Program-made: the position numbers and the translations under genes
Source of the DNA: Lautropia dentalis
GTDB taxonomy: Bacteria; Pseudomonadota; Gammaproteobacteria; Burkholderiales; Burkholderiaceae_E
Reading direction: 5' to 3'
Assembly: GCF_003892345.1 (NCBI RefSeq)
Contig: NZ_RRUE01000001.1
Coordinates: 1,442,078-1,506,077 of the forward strand
Length of the DNA stretch: 64,000 nucleotides
Shown: one piece after another, positions 35,101 to 44,131 of the stretch
Position numbering within the stretch: position 1 is the stretch's first letter
Layout: each line of letters begins with the position of its first letter
The notes under the pieces: model-generated
The model's input: the letters and a program-made list of their open reading frames with translations, nothing else
What the model was told of the DNA's origin: nothing
Databases searched by the model: none

Positions 35101-35204
35101 GCCTGAAGACGGCACTGCCGGCACGCATGGCCGGGGTCGCCTCGCTGTCGGTGCCGCTGCTGGCCGAAGTGGGGGTGGGCGCCAACTGGGAGCAGGCGCA
35201 CTGA
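32130..35204 (+). CDS. polA: DNA polymerase I with a large low-complexity insertion
   Basis: The 1024-residue product has all three PolA parts. The 5' nuclease (about 1-300) shows LLLVDGSSYLFRAYHALP and GIEADDVIGTLA. The proofreading domain has its DTET motif in VAIDTETTALDA. The polymerase has motif A SADYSQIELRIMAHIS, motif B RRYAKVINFGLIYGMSAFG and motif C VMQVHDELVLEV. It fills repair gaps and removes RNA primers. It is about 95 residues longer than E. coli PolA because of a Gly/Ala-rich insert at about 305-402, between the nuclease and proofreading domains. The ATG at 32130 gives the conserved MTKPSDKTLLLVDG start. Confidence 0.97.
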   Translation: MTKPSDKTLLLVDGSSYLFRAYHALPDLRNKAGEPTGAIHGMVGMLRRLRDDTRLHGGATRGAVIFDAPGRTFRDDLYEHYKANRASTPEDLVAQIAPIHELTQALGWPLLVVPGIEADDVIGTLATQARRAGMRTVISTGDKDLAQLVDDETILVNTMTRDGVPPVPMDAAGVREKFGVNPDQIIDFLSLTGDTVDNVPGVDKVGPKTAAKWLNEYGTLDALMAQADAIRGKVGENLRAALDWLPKGRELVTVLRDADLSAWVGGIDQLQLRDEDEETLLRLFDRWELRTFARRLVAERQRREGGAAGGLAGGIDGLAAGTAGGIDGLHAQGLAASGSRVFAEGGSTAGSGAAAGVSGTTGAAGTVAGGGPGAGGIPAGSGAGAAGAGAASGPRGAGVAAALAEFTGGHFTRDGIVLDAPPAGELHTVMITTRAALEDWLAKAQAADRVAIDTETTALDARQAHLVGISLAVSPWEGAYIPVGHSYAGVPDQLPLDEVLAVLKPWLEDDRPQKVGQNIKYDMHVLANHGVRLRGVADDTMLESYVLEAHRTHGMDALAGRHLNRLTTAYESVAGKGAKAIGFDQVALEVAAPYAAEDADVTLQLHRVMAPAIAANETLQYVYRDIEMPTLQVLFDMERHGVLLDGALLKQQSVELATQMLALEKQAHELAGQPFNLGSTKQLGEILFGQLGLPVVKKTPAGKPSTDESVLEKLALDYPLPKVLLQWRGLSKLRSTYTDKLPDMMDAQGRVHTTYSQATAITGRLASSEPNLQNIPVRTPEGRRIREAFIAPPGYRMMSADYSQIELRIMAHISQDAGLLKAFAAGEDVHRATAAEVFGVPLAEVDSEQRRYAKVINFGLIYGMSAFGLAANLGIERGAAQAYIDRYFARYPGVAAYMERTRLQAREQGYVETVFGRRLWLPEIASGNVGKRQMAERAAINAPMQGTAADLIKLAMIDVHAWLQREQLEARLVMQVHDELVLEVPEAEVERLKTALPARMAGVASLSVPLLAEVGVGANWEQAH

Positions 35205-35468
35205 GTTTGGGAGATGACGGTCGTTGACGGTCTGTTGCCTGATGGTCTCGCTCCATGCTCGTGACAGGGCCGATGCGTGCCGGATGGTGCGGGCGGCTGG
35301 TACGATTCCGGCTCTGGTCGGCAGGCCGGGGCATGTCGTGGTCTGCACGGATTCGGGAAAATCCCTGACTGGCACGGTGCCGGCACAGGATATGGGCGGC
35401 AAGGGCCGTCTGGCACTTTCCCTGGCCGGAGGGCCAGGTTCACGGGATTATCGGGAGGAAACCGCAAG

Positions 35469-36197
35469 ATGGACAAGAAATCGTCAACGGGCCTGCGTGG
35501 CCGTATCGCGGGGGCGCTGGTGGCTGCCTCGCTGGCACTGGGTACCACGGGCCTGCTGGTGAGCATGCCCGCTGCCGCACTGGACCTGTCGTCGCTCACG
35601 CAGAGCGATGCTTCCGCCGGCGTCAAGGCCGCGCTGGAGAAGGGCGCCGAGACGGCGGTGGCCAGCCTGGGCAAGGCCGACGGCTTTCTGGGCAACCCGG
35701 ACGTGAAGATCCCGCTGCCCTCCAGCCTGCAGAAGATGGAAAAGGCAGCGAAGCTGATGGGCAAACAGAAGGACTTCGAGGCACTGCAGACCAACATGAA
35801 CCGGGCGGCCGAAGCGGCCGTGGTCGAGGCCAAACCGCTGCTGCTCAACGCCATCAAGGGCATGTCGGTGAGTGACGCCAAGGGCATCCTGTCCGACGGA
35901 GACGATTCCGTGACGAAATTCTTCCGCGAGAAGACCTCGAAGGACATGTTCAACAAGTTCCTGCCCATCGTGACGCAGTACACCAGCAAGCTGGGGCTGG
36001 CGCAGCAGTACAACAGCCTGGCCGGCCAGGCCTCGAAGCTGGGCGTGATAAAGTCCGACGATGCGAAGATCGAGAACTACGTCACCAACAAGACCATGGA
36101 CGGCCTCTACAAGATGATCGCCGCCGAAGAGAAAACGATCCGGCAGGATCCGGTGGGTACGGGGTCGGCCATTCTGAAGAAGGTGTTTGCGAAGTAA
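35469..36197 (+). CDS. DUF4197-type secreted protein
   Basis: The 242-residue product has a signal peptide (cleavage near AAA-LD, about residue 38) and an all-helical mature domain with the DUF4197 pattern: LSSLTQSDASAGVKAALEKGAE, GFLGNPDVKIPLPSSLQ and DGLYKMIAAEEKTIRQDP. It is expected in the periplasm or outer membrane, with unknown function. GGGAGGAAA precedes the ATG at 35469; an upstream frame extension has no such support. It appears monocistronic, with a hairpin 20 bases downstream. Confidence 0.88.
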   Translation: MDKKSSTGLRGRIAGALVAASLALGTTGLLVSMPAAALDLSSLTQSDASAGVKAALEKGAETAVASLGKADGFLGNPDVKIPLPSSLQKMEKAAKLMGKQKDFEALQTNMNRAAEAAVVEAKPLLLNAIKGMSVSDAKGILSDGDDSVTKFFREKTSKDMFNKFLPIVTQYTSKLGLAQQYNSLAGQASKLGVIKSDDAKIENYVTNKTMDGLYKMIAAEEKTIRQDPVGTGSAILKKVFAK

Positions 36198-36218
36198 TCC
36201 GGCCCCTGTTTCGCGGCA

Positions 36219-36262
36219 AAACCCGGTCTGGATGCGTGACGCACGTGTCCGGCCGGGTTTCT
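36219..36262 (+). terminator. Probable terminator after the DUF4197 gene
   Basis: AAACCCGG at 36219-36226 pairs with CCGGGTTT at 36253-36260, 20 bases after the stop codon. The loop contains a smaller GCGTGACGC palindrome. The T stretch after the stem is short. Confidence 0.45.
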
Positions 36263-36550
36263 TGTGACCGGGATCGGGGTTTCCGGCAGTCTGGGGCAGG
36301 GGTGCTGCAGTTGCCTGCGTTTTGTGTGAGCCGGGCCGTGTGAGTTGGGTCGAATGGTGGTTTATCGGGGCGAGCGCCGTGTTGCAGATCGCACTGCTGC
36401 GTTGTGGATGCCATTGGGGTTTACCCTGATGCCATGAAAAAACACCCGGCCTCTTTGACGGAGAATGCCCAGTCGTTCACAGAAAATAACCGGTCTCCTC
36501 ATTACAATACGGGAAGTCATTTATTCTCAATTCTCAATCAGGAGACTTCC
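36263..36550 (+). promoter_or_regulatory. Upstream region of fbp
   Basis: The region becomes A+T-rich from about 36435. TACAAT at 36503-36508 is the best -10 candidate, 42 bases before the ATG, with only weak -35 options such as TTCACA at 36476. AGGAGA at 36540-36545 is a strong ribosome binding site. No coding sequence is evident. Confidence 0.4.
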
Positions 36551-37555
36551 ATGAAAAGTCTGGGCGAGTTCATCGTCGAGAAGCAGGCCGAGTACCCGCA
36601 CGCCCGCGGCAATCTCAGTGGCATTCTGGCGGCCATCCGTCTGGCGGCCAAGGTCATCAACCGCGACATCAACCGTGCCGGTCTGGTGAACGAGATTCTG
36701 GGCGACGCCGGCGCCGAGAACGTGCAGGGTGAGCAGCAGAAGAAACTGGATGTGTTCGCCCACAAGACCATCAGCGCAGCCTTCTTTGCGCGGGACGACG
36801 TGGCGGGCTTTGCCTCGGAAGAGGAAGAGAACTTCATCGCCTTCGACAGCGAGAAGAACCGCAATGCCAAGTACATCGTGCTGACCGATCCGCTCGATGG
36901 TTCGTCCAACATCGATGTCAACGTGTCGGTGGGGACCATCTTCTCCATCTACCGCCGGGTGACGCCGGTGGGCACGCCGGTCACGCTGGAAGACTTCCTG
37001 CAGCCGGGCAGCGCCCAGGTGGCAGCGGGCTATGTGGTGTATGGCTCGTCCACCATGCTGGTCTACACCACCGGCAACGGCGTCAATGGCTTCACGTATG
37101 ATCCGGCCATCGGTGTATTTGCCCTGTCGCACGAGAACATCCGCCTGCCCGATGATGGCACCATCTACTCGGTGAACGAGGGCCAGTACCTGAAGTTCCC
37201 GCTGGGCGTGAAGAAGTACATCAAGTACTGCCAGGATGACCTGCCGTCGGAAGGCCGTCCGCTGACCTCGCGCTACATCGGTTCGCTGGTGTCGGACTTC
37301 CACCGCAACCTGCTCAAGGGCGGCATCTACATGTATCCGCAGGGCAGCAACTATCCCAACGGCAAGCTGCGTTTGCTGTACGAGTGCAACCCGATGGCCT
37401 TCCTGGCCGAGCAGGCTGGTGGCATGGCCACCGACGGCAAGCGCCGCATTCTGGACATCCAGCCGACCAAGCTGCATGAGCGCAGCCCCTTCTTCGTGGG
37501 CTCGAGGAAGATGGTCGAGAAGGTGCACGAGTTCATCGAGAAGAACCCGGACTGA
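36551..37555 (+). CDS. fbp: Fructose-1,6-bisphosphatase class 1
   Basis: The 334-residue product matches the class 1 enzyme length. The metal-binding signature [14 protein letters not shown] is intact, with the sugar-phosphate site residues in [23 protein letters not shown] and the acidic [14 protein letters not shown]. It catalyses the last committed step of gluconeogenesis. The ATG at 36551 follows AGGAGA; an upstream in-frame start at 36404 would add non-conserved residues. It appears monocistronic. Confidence 0.97.
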   Translation: MKSLGEFIVEKQAEYPHARGNLSGILAAIRLAAKVINRDINRAGLVNEILGDAGAENVQGEQQKKLDVFAHKTISAAFFARDDVAGFASEEEENFIAFDSEKNRNAKYIVLTDPLDGSSNIDVNVSVGTIFSIYRRVTPVGTPVTLEDFLQPGSAQVAAGYVVYGSSTMLVYTTGNGVNGFTYDPAIGVFALSHENIRLPDDGTIYSVNEGQYLKFPLGVKKYIKYCQDDLPSEGRPLTSRYIGSLVSDFHRNLLKGGIYMYPQGSNYPNGKLRLLYECNPMAFLAEQAGGMATDGKRRILDIQPTKLHERSPFFVGSRKMVEKVHEFIEKNPD

Positions 37556-37779
37556 CTGGGGCTGGCCCCGGTCAGGTGCCTTCAACTGCTGGTTGGGTTT
37601 TCGAACCCGGCTGCGGTTTTCCGGCGGTTCGCTCCATCAGCCGCCGGGTGGCATGACATGATGCCGCAAAGTCGGACAGAATGCTCCTGTCGTGGCTTTG
37701 CGGCGTTTTCGTTCCAGAGCGGCCGACGCGTCGTGACGGCGGTGCGGGGGCTGTTCTTCCGCGCCGTCAGATGGTTGCT

Positions 37780-38622
37780 TCAGCCTTTGGCGACAGGCCT
37801 TGCCGGATCGCTGATCCAGCCGCTCCACGAAGGCGGGTACAGGCGGCTGCCGGGCAGGCCGGCCAGTTCCATGGCCAGCAGGTTGTGGTTGGCCGTCACG
37901 CCCGAGCCGCACTGGTGGATGATGTCCTCCGGGCTGCGGCCGGCCAGCAGCCTTTCCCACTCGTCGCGCAGCACCTCGGCGGGTTTGAAGCGGCCGTCGG
38001 GGCGCAGGTTCTGCATGAAGGGCCGGTTGAGAGCGCCGGGGATGTGGCCGGCCACCGGGTCGATGGTTTCGTTCTCGCCCCGGTAGCGGTCGGCCCCGCG
38101 GGCGTCGACCACCTGGCTGTGGCCGTCCTGCAGGGCGGCCTGCAATTGGGCGGTATTGAGCAGCTGCACGAGGCTCGGGCGCTCCGACAGCTGGCCGGCC
38201 TTGCGGGGCGTCGCGGGTTCGGCGGTCAGCGGGTAGCCGGCCCGCTTCCAGGCCTCGAAGCCGCCATCGAGCAGCGCCACCTTTTCGTGGCCCAGCCAGC
38301 GGGCCAGCATCCAGAGGCGGCCGGCCATGGCGCCTCCCTGGTCGTCGTAGAGCACCAGCTGGGTGTCGTCCGACAAGCCGAGAGCGGCCAGTTTCTCGCG
38401 CAGTGGCGCGCGGTCGGGCATCGGGTGGCGACCCAGCGAAGGATCGTGGCGGCCGGAGAGGTCATCGTCGATGGACAGGAAGTGCGCCGTGGGGATGTGG
38501 GCTTCTTCCCACGCGCGGCGGCCGGCCTGCGGATCATCGAGCCGGTGGCGGCAGTCGACGAGGATGCAGGCATCCAGATGGGTGGCCAGTTCTTCGACGG
38601 AGAGGGTGGTGGTCCAGGACAT
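37780..38622 (-). CDS. sseA: Rhodanese-type 3-mercaptopyruvate sulfurtransferase
   Basis: The 280-residue product has two rhodanese domains. The N-terminal one is inactive (VDCRHRLDDPQAGRRAWEEAHIP). The C-terminal one has the active loop CGSGVTA, the type found in mercaptopyruvate rather than thiosulfate sulfurtransferases (which have Cys-Arg-Lys-Gly). It transfers sulfur from mercaptopyruvate to thiol acceptors or cyanide. The ATG at 38622 (MSWTTTLS) matches the family start. It is convergent with fbp and downstream of the small HhH gene. Confidence 0.92.
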   Translation of the reverse strand: MSWTTTLSVEELATHLDACILVDCRHRLDDPQAGRRAWEEAHIPTAHFLSIDDDLSGRHDPSLGRHPMPDRAPLREKLAALGLSDDTQLVLYDDQGGAMAGRLWMLARWLGHEKVALLDGGFEAWKRAGYPLTAEPATPRKAGQLSERPSLVQLLNTAQLQAALQDGHSQVVDARGADRYRGENETIDPVAGHIPGALNRPFMQNLRPDGRFKPAEVLRDEWERLLAGRSPEDIIHQCGSGVTANHNLLAMELAGLPGSRLYPPSWSGWISDPARPVAKG

Positions 38623-38717
38623 GAGAAAGGCTCGGGAAGATGACAATGGCATCTATCTTAGAGCGGGTCATGGTCGGTCCGTTTCTCTTGACCCTTCGGC
38701 ATGTACAGCACTGTCTC

Positions 38718-38966
38718 TCAGCCCCTTGACCGGACCTCGTCCTGCGCCCAGGCCACGGCCGCGCTGATGGCCGCCCGGGCCTGGGGGCTGTTTTTCCAGC
38801 AGGTACTGCGCGTGATGGACGCCCCCATGGCGAGGATGTCATCGACGCTGGCCTGGGCGAGGCGTTCGGCATCGTCCAGGCCCATGTCCTGCAGCCGCTG
38901 CAGGACGGTTTTGCCCACGCCCTTGCAGGCCAGCAGGGATTTCGTCTGGGCTTCGGTCAATGGCAT
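38718..38966 (-). CDS. Small helix-hairpin-helix protein
   Basis: The 82-residue product contains one helix-hairpin-helix (LLACKGVGKTVLQRLQDMG) followed by a helical tail with TCWKNSPQARAAISAA, a pattern of a conserved small family. The hairpin suggests nonspecific DNA contact, but the role is unknown. GAGGAG precedes the ATG. It lies 95 bases upstream of sseA on the same strand. Confidence 0.75.
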   Translation of the reverse strand: MPLTEAQTKSLLACKGVGKTVLQRLQDMGLDDAERLAQASVDDILAMGASITRSTCWKNSPQARAAISAAVAWAQDEVRSRG

Positions 38967-39097
38967 GGGGGAACTCCTCGCATGACGGTCATGTCCGTTG
39001 GGTGGGGCGTCATGGGACGCAGCCGGTGTTGCCCTGCATGGCAGGGCGACTGGCCTTGTCTGCGCGGTACCCTGTCAGCACACGGTCGGGGCCAGCG

Positions 39098-39123
39098 TTG
39101 GGACGCATGAGTCCATGGCACGC
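39098..39123 (+). repeat. Dispersed 26-bp repeat (family 2), copy at the 3' end of the Rieske gene
   Basis: TTGGGACGCATGAGTCCATG followed by GCACGC matches 58060-58085 at 23-24 of 26 positions, and weaker copies at 45121, 60109 and, inverted, at 40421 and 56684. It ends 2 bases before the Rieske gene stop codon. Confidence 0.6.
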
Positions 39124-39125
39124 AA

Positions 39126-40325
39126 TCAGGCCCGCCGGCGGCGCAGCTGCTGCTCGATCAGCTGGTGGCCGGTGGGGTGGTTGGCCGGCAGGTTCTTCGT
39201 GTCGCCCACGTCGCCCAGCTCGCGGCGCAGGAACTCGTGGAAGTGCTGCATGCCGTCTTCCATCGGGCTCTGGTAGGGGCCGGTCTGGTTTTCGCCGCGC
39301 TCGAACAAGGCCCGGCGGCCGGCGTCCATGCGCTCGCCGATCTCGTCATCCTCGATGGCGGTTTCCATGTAGGCGGCGCGCTCGGCCTCGATGAACTCGC
39401 GCTCGAACCAGACGATCTCTTCGGGGTAGTAGAACTCGACGATGTTGGTGGTCTTGCCTGGTCCGCGCGGGATGAGCGAGGAGATCACCAGCGAGTTGGG
39501 GTACCACTCGACCATCAGGTTGGGGTAGTAGGTGAGCCAGATGGCACCGTACTTGGGCATCTTCCCGCCGTTGAAGCGCAGGACCTCATCGTGCCACTTG
39601 CGGTAGACCGGGGTACCGGGCTTTTGCAGGTCGCGGTGCAGGCCGACGGTCTGGACCGAATACCACTCGCCGAACTCCCACCTGAGCTGGTTGCAGTCGA
39701 CGAAGTGACCCAGCCCCGGGTGGAAGGGCACGACGTGATAATCCTCCAGATAGACCTCGATGAAGGTCTTCCAGTTGTAGTTGCACTCGTGCACCTCGAC
39801 GTGGTCGAGCCGGTAGCCGGAGAAGTCGAGATCGGCCGCCACGCTCATGCCGCGCAAGTCGGCCTGGATGTCGCGCGGGCTCTCGAAGAGCAGACCCTGC
39901 CACTCCTGCAGCGGGTAGCGTGGCAGCTCCAGGCAGGGTTGCTGGTCGAAGTGCGGGGCGCCCTTGAGACTGCCGTCGAGGTCGTAGGTCCAGCGGTGCA
40001 GCGGACAGACGATGCTGTCGGCATTGCCGGCGCCATTGAGCATGATGGCCTGGCGGTGGCGACAGACATTGGAGAGCAGTTCGATGCGGCCGTTGGGGTT
40101 GTGTTCGTCCGGGCGCTGGTTGACCAGCACGCGGCCTTCCTGTTCTGCCACCAGGGTACGGTAGTCGCCCGGTTCGGGCACCATCAGGCGGTGGCCACGG
40201 TAGCCGGGGCCGTTGGAGAACAGGGTGTGCAGCTCGTGCTGGTAGAGCGATTCGTCAAAGTAGGCCGAGACCGGCAACTGGGTTGCGGGTCGCTGGATGT
40301 GTGCCAGATGCCCAATGTCCGTCAT
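39126..40325 (-). CDS. Rieske [2Fe-2S] aromatic ring-hydroxylating oxygenase, alpha-subunit type
   Basis: The 399-residue product has an N-terminal Rieske domain with cluster ligands in CRHR and CPLHRWTYD. A C-terminal catalytic domain carries the non-heme iron motif in EVYLEDYHVVPFHPGL (Asp and two His). It would hydroxylate or demethylate an unknown, possibly aromatic or quaternary amine, substrate using electrons from a separate reductase. No ferredoxin, reductase or beta subunit is adjacent. The ATG at 40325 (MTDIGHLAH) is chosen over an upstream one at 40364. The gene is bracketed by inverted copies of the family 2 repeat. Confidence 0.88.
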   Translation of the reverse strand: MTDIGHLAHIQRPATQLPVSAYFDESLYQHELHTLFSNGPGYRGHRLMVPEPGDYRTLVAEQEGRVLVNQRPDEHNPNGRIELLSNVCRHRQAIMLNGAGNADSIVCPLHRWTYDLDGSLKGAPHFDQQPCLELPRYPLQEWQGLLFESPRDIQADLRGMSVAADLDFSGYRLDHVEVHECNYNWKTFIEVYLEDYHVVPFHPGLGHFVDCNQLRWEFGEWYSVQTVGLHRDLQKPGTPVYRKWHDEVLRFNGGKMPKYGAIWLTYYPNLMVEWYPNSLVISSLIPRGPGKTTNIVEFYYPEEIVWFEREFIEAERAAYMETAIEDDEIGERMDAGRRALFERGENQTGPYQSPMEDGMQHFHEFLRRELGDVGDTKNLPANHPTGHQLIEQQLRRRRA

Positions 40326-40420
40326 GATGGAAGGTGCGTCCCTCCGGCAGGTGTGGTGCGGCAAAAGAAGGACCGGTTGGCAGCCCGCCGCGGGGCGAAA
40401 CTACCGGTACATCAGCAGGT

Positions 40421-40442
40421 GTGTCATGGACGGGTTCGTTCC
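40421..40442 (-). repeat. Dispersed repeat (family 2), inverted copy upstream of the Rieske gene
   Basis: On the minus strand it reads GGAACGAACCCGTCCATGAC, 17 of 24 aligned positions matching the copy at 39098-39123. It lies about 95 bases upstream of the Rieske start. Confidence 0.5.
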
Positions 40443-40658
40443 GCCCGTGACACGCGCTGGATGAATGAAGGGTGAAGGGCGGATTCTACCGGGACCGGGG
40501 CCGGGGTAAAGCCTGTTTTCGAGTATCGTGCCGGTGTATATGTTGCGGGACGTGTCCGGGTTTGTGCGGGGTCAAAGGACGTGCAGATGGCGCGATGCGT
40601 CCGTGCGACACGCGCTAGAATGCCGGCAGCCCTGCCTTTACCTGTCGAGGTCCTGCCC

Positions 40659-40931
40659 ATGTCTGAAGCCGCCCGCGCGGACGGTCCTGCCCCCCTGCCG
40701 GATCATTTCGAGGATGCGATGACCGAGCTGGAAGCGCTGGTCGGCCAGATGGAAAGCGGCCGTCTGCCGCTGGAAGACGCGCTCACGGCCTATGAGCGCG
40801 GTGTTGCCCTGGTGCGTCACTGCCGCGAGCGGCTGGCCGTGGTCACGCAGCAGGTGCAGGTGCTGGAAGCGGGCCTGCTGGCTCCGTACGGGGACGATGC
40901 CGGTGAGACCTCCGGCGAGGACGAAGCATGA
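40659..40931 (+). CDS. xseB: Exodeoxyribonuclease VII small subunit
   Basis: The 90-residue product has the XseB core FEDAMTELEALVGQMESGRLPLEDALTAYERGVAL followed by a helix rich in charged residues, as expected for the small subunit that forms coiled assemblies with XseA. GAGG precedes the ATG at 40659. It overlaps the ispA start by 4 bases (ATGA), indicating translational coupling. The order xseB-ispA-dxs is conserved. Confidence 0.94.
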   Translation: MSEAARADGPAPLPDHFEDAMTELEALVGQMESGRLPLEDALTAYERGVALVRHCRERLAVVTQQVQVLEAGLLAPYGDDAGETSGEDEA

Positions 40932-41995
40932 CGAACGACACCCTGGCGGCGGCTCTGGGCAGCCGCCCGGTGGCTGCGCCCCTGACGCTGTCGGCCTGGA
41001 TGCAGGCGCGGGCAGCCCATGTGGAGGCCGCGCTGGCAGCCCGTTTGCCCGGGCCTTCCGGGCTGGCTGCCGGGCTGGCACCCGACCGGCTGCACGAGGC
41101 CATGCGCTATGCGGTGCTGGGGGGCGGCAAGCGGGTGCGTCCGCTGCTGGTGTATGCGGCCGGCGAGCTGGTGGGGGCCGATGCCGCGGTGCTGGATGGC
41201 GCTGCCTGTGCGGTGGAGCTGATTCACGTCTATTCGCTCGTGCATGACGACATGCCGGCCATGGACAACGACGACATGCGCCGGGGCCGTCCCACGGTGC
41301 ACGTCCAGTATGGCGAGGCCATGGCCATGCTGGTGGGTGACGCCCTGCAGACGCTGGCCTTCGAGGTGCTGGTGGCACCGGCCGGATCCGCCGCGCAGGC
41401 CGGCACGGTGGCGCCGGCTTCCGGCCAGCCTGCAGAACGGCCACTGGCAGCAACCGCTCCGGGGTCGGTGAAGACTGGGGACTTTCTGCCGGCCACGGAC
41501 AGCGCTCCGGTGCCGGTGGCTGCCATGGTGACGGCGCTGGCCAGGGCGGCCGGTTCGTGGGGCATGGCCGGCGGCCAGGCCCTGGACATCGAGGGGGTGG
41601 GGGTGCGGCTGTCGCGCCCGCAGCTCGAGGCCATGCACCGGGCCAAGACCGGCGCCATGCTGTCGGTATCGGTGACACTCGGCCTGCTGGCCGGAGGCGA
41701 ACCGCCGGCGGCACTGGCGGCGGCGGTGAAGCGCTATGGCGAGATCATCGGCCTGGCCTTTCAGGTGGTGGACGACATTCTGGATGTAACGGCCGACTCG
41801 GCCACGCTGGGCAAGACGGCCGGCAAGGACCAGGCGCACGACAAGCCCACCTATGTGTCGCTGCTGGGGCTGGAGGCGGCCCGTGCGCTGGCGGCCGACC
41901 TGCATCGCCAGGCCCACGGGAGCCTGGCCGGGCTGGGGCCGGAGGCCGACCGTCTGCGCATGCTGGCCGATTTCATCGTCGAGCGGTTGCACTGA
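40928..41995 (+). CDS. ispA: Farnesyl/polyprenyl diphosphate synthase
   Basis: The 355-residue product has the first Asp-rich motif DDMPAMDNDDMRRGRPT, the second motif VVDDILDVTAD, and GGGKRVRP near the N-terminus. It condenses isopentenyl and allylic diphosphates, most likely to farnesyl diphosphate. About 35 extra Ala/Pro/Ser-rich residues lie between TLAFEVL and AMVTALARAAG (about residues 152-190) compared with E. coli IspA. It is coupled to xseB by a 4-base overlap and precedes dxs. Confidence 0.95.
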   Translation: MTNDTLAAALGSRPVAAPLTLSAWMQARAAHVEAALAARLPGPSGLAAGLAPDRLHEAMRYAVLGGGKRVRPLLVYAAGELVGADAAVLDGAACAVELIHVYSLVHDDMPAMDNDDMRRGRPTVHVQYGEAMAMLVGDALQTLAFEVLVAPAGSAAQAGTVAPASGQPAERPLAATAPGSVKTGDFLPATDSAPVPVAAMVTALARAAGSWGMAGGQALDIEGVGVRLSRPQLEAMHRAKTGAMLSVSVTLGLLAGGEPPAALAAAVKRYGEIIGLAFQVVDDILDVTADSATLGKTAGKDQAHDKPTYVSLLGLEAARALAADLHRQAHGSLAGLGPEADRLRMLADFIVERLH

Positions 41996-42101
41996 TGGCG
42001 CGGCTGGCCCCCGTGCCCGGCGGTCTGGCGATGCCATTCGTGGCGGTGTCACCCGCGATGGTGTCATTCGAATCATATAAATCAGAGACTTCTGCCAAGT
42101 C

Positions 42102-44006
42102 ATGACCGAAGACGTTAAACCCCCGACCGAAGCGCTGCTGGCCCGTATCGACAGTCCAGCCGACCTGCGCACGCTGGACCGGGAGAAGCTGCCCCAGCTT
42201 GCCGACGAGCTGCGGCAGTTCATTCTGAACGCCGTGTCGCGTACCGGGGGGCACCTGTCGTCCAATCTGGGTACGGTGGAACTGACCATCGCGCTGCACT
42301 ATGTGTTCAACACCCCGCGTGACCGGCTGGTCTGGGACGTGGGGCACCAGTCCTATCCGCACAAGATTCTCACCGGCCGACGTGACCAGATGGCCACGCT
42401 GCGCCAGTATCAGGGCCTGTCGGGCTTTCCGCGGCGCAGCGAGAGCGAGTACGACACCTTCGGTACCGCCCATTCGTCCACCTCGATTGCGGCGGCGCTG
42501 GGCATGGCGGTGGCTTCGCGCAATCTGGGCGAGAACCAGGGGCCCGACCGCCGTCGCCACGTGGCGGTGATCGGCGACGGCGCGATGAGTGCCGGCATGG
42601 CCTTCGAGGCGCTCAACAACGCGGGCGTGATGCGCGACGTGGACCTGCTGGTCATCCTCAACGACAACGACATGTCGATCTCGCCGGCGGTGGGGGCGAT
42701 GAACCACTATCTGGCACGCACGCTGTCGGCCCGGCCGATCGTGAAGGCGCGTGACGTGGCCCGCCAGATGCTGTCGGTGATGCCGCCGGTGTACGAGCTG
42801 GCCCGCAAGCTGGAAGAGCACGCCAAGGGCATGCTGGTGCCGGCCACGCTGTTCGAGGAGCTGGGCTTTACCTACTTCGGCCCCATCGATGGTCACGACC
42901 TCGATGCACTCATTCCCACGCTGCAGAACCTGCGCGAGATCAGCGGGCCGGTGTTTCTGCACGTCATCACCCGCAAGGGGCAGGGCTACAAGCTGGCCGA
43001 GGCCGACCCCATCCTGTATCACGGGCCGGGCAAGTTCGACCCGGCCGAAGGCATCAAGGCACCGGCCACGCCGCCCAGGAAGCCCACCTACACGCAGGTG
43101 TTTTCCGACTGGGTTTGCGACATGGGCGAGGCCGAGCCGCGGCTGGTGGCCGTCACGCCGGCCATGCGCGAGGGGTCGGGGCTGGTGGAGTTCGAGCAGC
43201 GTTTTCCCACCCGTTACTTCGATGTGGGCATTGCCGAGCAGCACGCCGTGACCTTCGCGGCCGGCATGGCCTGCGACGGGCTGGTGCCGGTGGTGGCCAT
43301 CTATTCCACCTTCCTGCAGCGGGCGTACGACCAGCTGCTGCACGACGTGGCGCTGCAGAACCTGCCGGTGGTGTTTGCGCTGGACCGGGCCGGCCTGGTG
43401 GGGGCCGACGGGGCCACGCACGCCGGTGTGTACGACTACGCCTTCCTGCGCTGCGTGCCCAACATGGTGGTGATGGCGCCGGCCGACGAGAACGAATGCC
43501 GGCAGATGCTGTATTCGGCCGTGAAGTACCAGCGTCCGGTGGCAGTGCGCTATCCGCGCGGGGTGGGGCCGGGCGTGCCGGTGCAGAAGACCTTCACCGA
43601 ATTGCCACTGGGCCGGGCCGAGGTGCGCCGGCAGGGCAGGCGCATCGCCATTCTGGCCTTCGGTTCGATGGTGACCCCGGCCATGGCGGCGGGCGAGGCG
43701 CTGGATGCCACCGTGGTGAACATGCGTTTCGTCAAGCCCATCGATGCCGACCTGATCCGTGAGCTGGCGGCTACTCACGAGGCTTTCGTGACGGTGGAAG
43801 AGCACGTGGTGATGGGCGGGGCCGGCAGTGCCTGTCTGGAAGCGCTGGCCGAAGCGGGGCTGACCCGTCCGGTGCAGATGCTGGGGCTGCCCGACCGCTA
43901 CATCGACCACGGCGATCATGCGCTGCTGCTGCGGCTGGAGGGGCTGGATGGCCCGGGCATCGAGCGGCAGATCCGCGAGCGTTTTCCGGACATCACGGGC
44001 GCGTGA
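42102..44006 (+). CDS. dxs: 1-deoxy-D-xylulose-5-phosphate synthase
   Basis: The 634-residue transketolase-like enzyme shows [18 protein letters not shown], the thiamine diphosphate site [31 protein letters not shown], and the C-terminal transketolase domain with [17 protein letters not shown]. It makes DXP from pyruvate and glyceraldehyde-3-phosphate, the first step of the MEP isoprenoid pathway, feeding ispA directly upstream. Family start [22 protein letters not shown] is standard. Confidence 0.97.
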   Translation: MTEDVKPPTEALLARIDSPADLRTLDREKLPQLADELRQFILNAVSRTGGHLSSNLGTVELTIALHYVFNTPRDRLVWDVGHQSYPHKILTGRRDQMATLRQYQGLSGFPRRSESEYDTFGTAHSSTSIAAALGMAVASRNLGENQGPDRRRHVAVIGDGAMSAGMAFEALNNAGVMRDVDLLVILNDNDMSISPAVGAMNHYLARTLSARPIVKARDVARQMLSVMPPVYELARKLEEHAKGMLVPATLFEELGFTYFGPIDGHDLDALIPTLQNLREISGPVFLHVITRKGQGYKLAEADPILYHGPGKFDPAEGIKAPATPPRKPTYTQVFSDWVCDMGEAEPRLVAVTPAMREGSGLVEFEQRFPTRYFDVGIAEQHAVTFAAGMACDGLVPVVAIYSTFLQRAYDQLLHDVALQNLPVVFALDRAGLVGADGATHAGVYDYAFLRCVPNMVVMAPADENECRQMLYSAVKYQRPVAVRYPRGVGPGVPVQKTFTELPLGRAEVRRQGRRIAILAFGSMVTPAMAAGEALDATVVNMRFVKPIDADLIRELAATHEAFVTVEEHVVMGGAGSACLEALAEAGLTRPVQMLGLPDRYIDHGDHALLLRLEGLDGPGIERQIRERFPDITGA

Positions 44007-44052
44007 CCCTCCTCGCATCCCAGAATCGTCAGGTATTGCGCCACCTGCTCGC

Positions 44053-44091
44053 GTTACGCAGTAACATATAAAACGTGTTACGCAGTAGCAT
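44053..44091. repeat. Two direct repeats with internal dyad symmetry downstream of dxs
   Basis: GTTACGCAGTAACAT (44053-44067) and GTTACGCAGTAGCAT (44077-44091) are spaced 24 bases apart. GTTAC-GCA-GTAAC in the first copy is an interrupted palindrome. The A+T-rich spacer and the helical spacing look like a tandem operator. No regulator is identified. Confidence 0.5.
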
Positions 44092-44093
44092 GC

Positions 44094-44131
44094 AAAAAAG
44101 AGCCCCGGCACTGCGGCAGCAGGACCGGGGC
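44094..44131 (-). terminator. Intrinsic terminator on the minus strand
   Basis: GCCCCGG at 44102-44108 pairs with CCGGGGC at 44125-44131. On the minus strand the stem is followed by six T residues (44099-44094). The nearest annotated minus-strand gene (yajQ) ends 350 bases away. It could end a long yajQ 3' tail or an unannotated small RNA between 44132 and 44486. Confidence 0.6.

Noticed and set aside
33270-35402. A 710-codon antisense frame over polA
   Set aside because: The polA motifs are intact on the plus strand, and the antisense product is compositionally biased without a recognisable start or domain.
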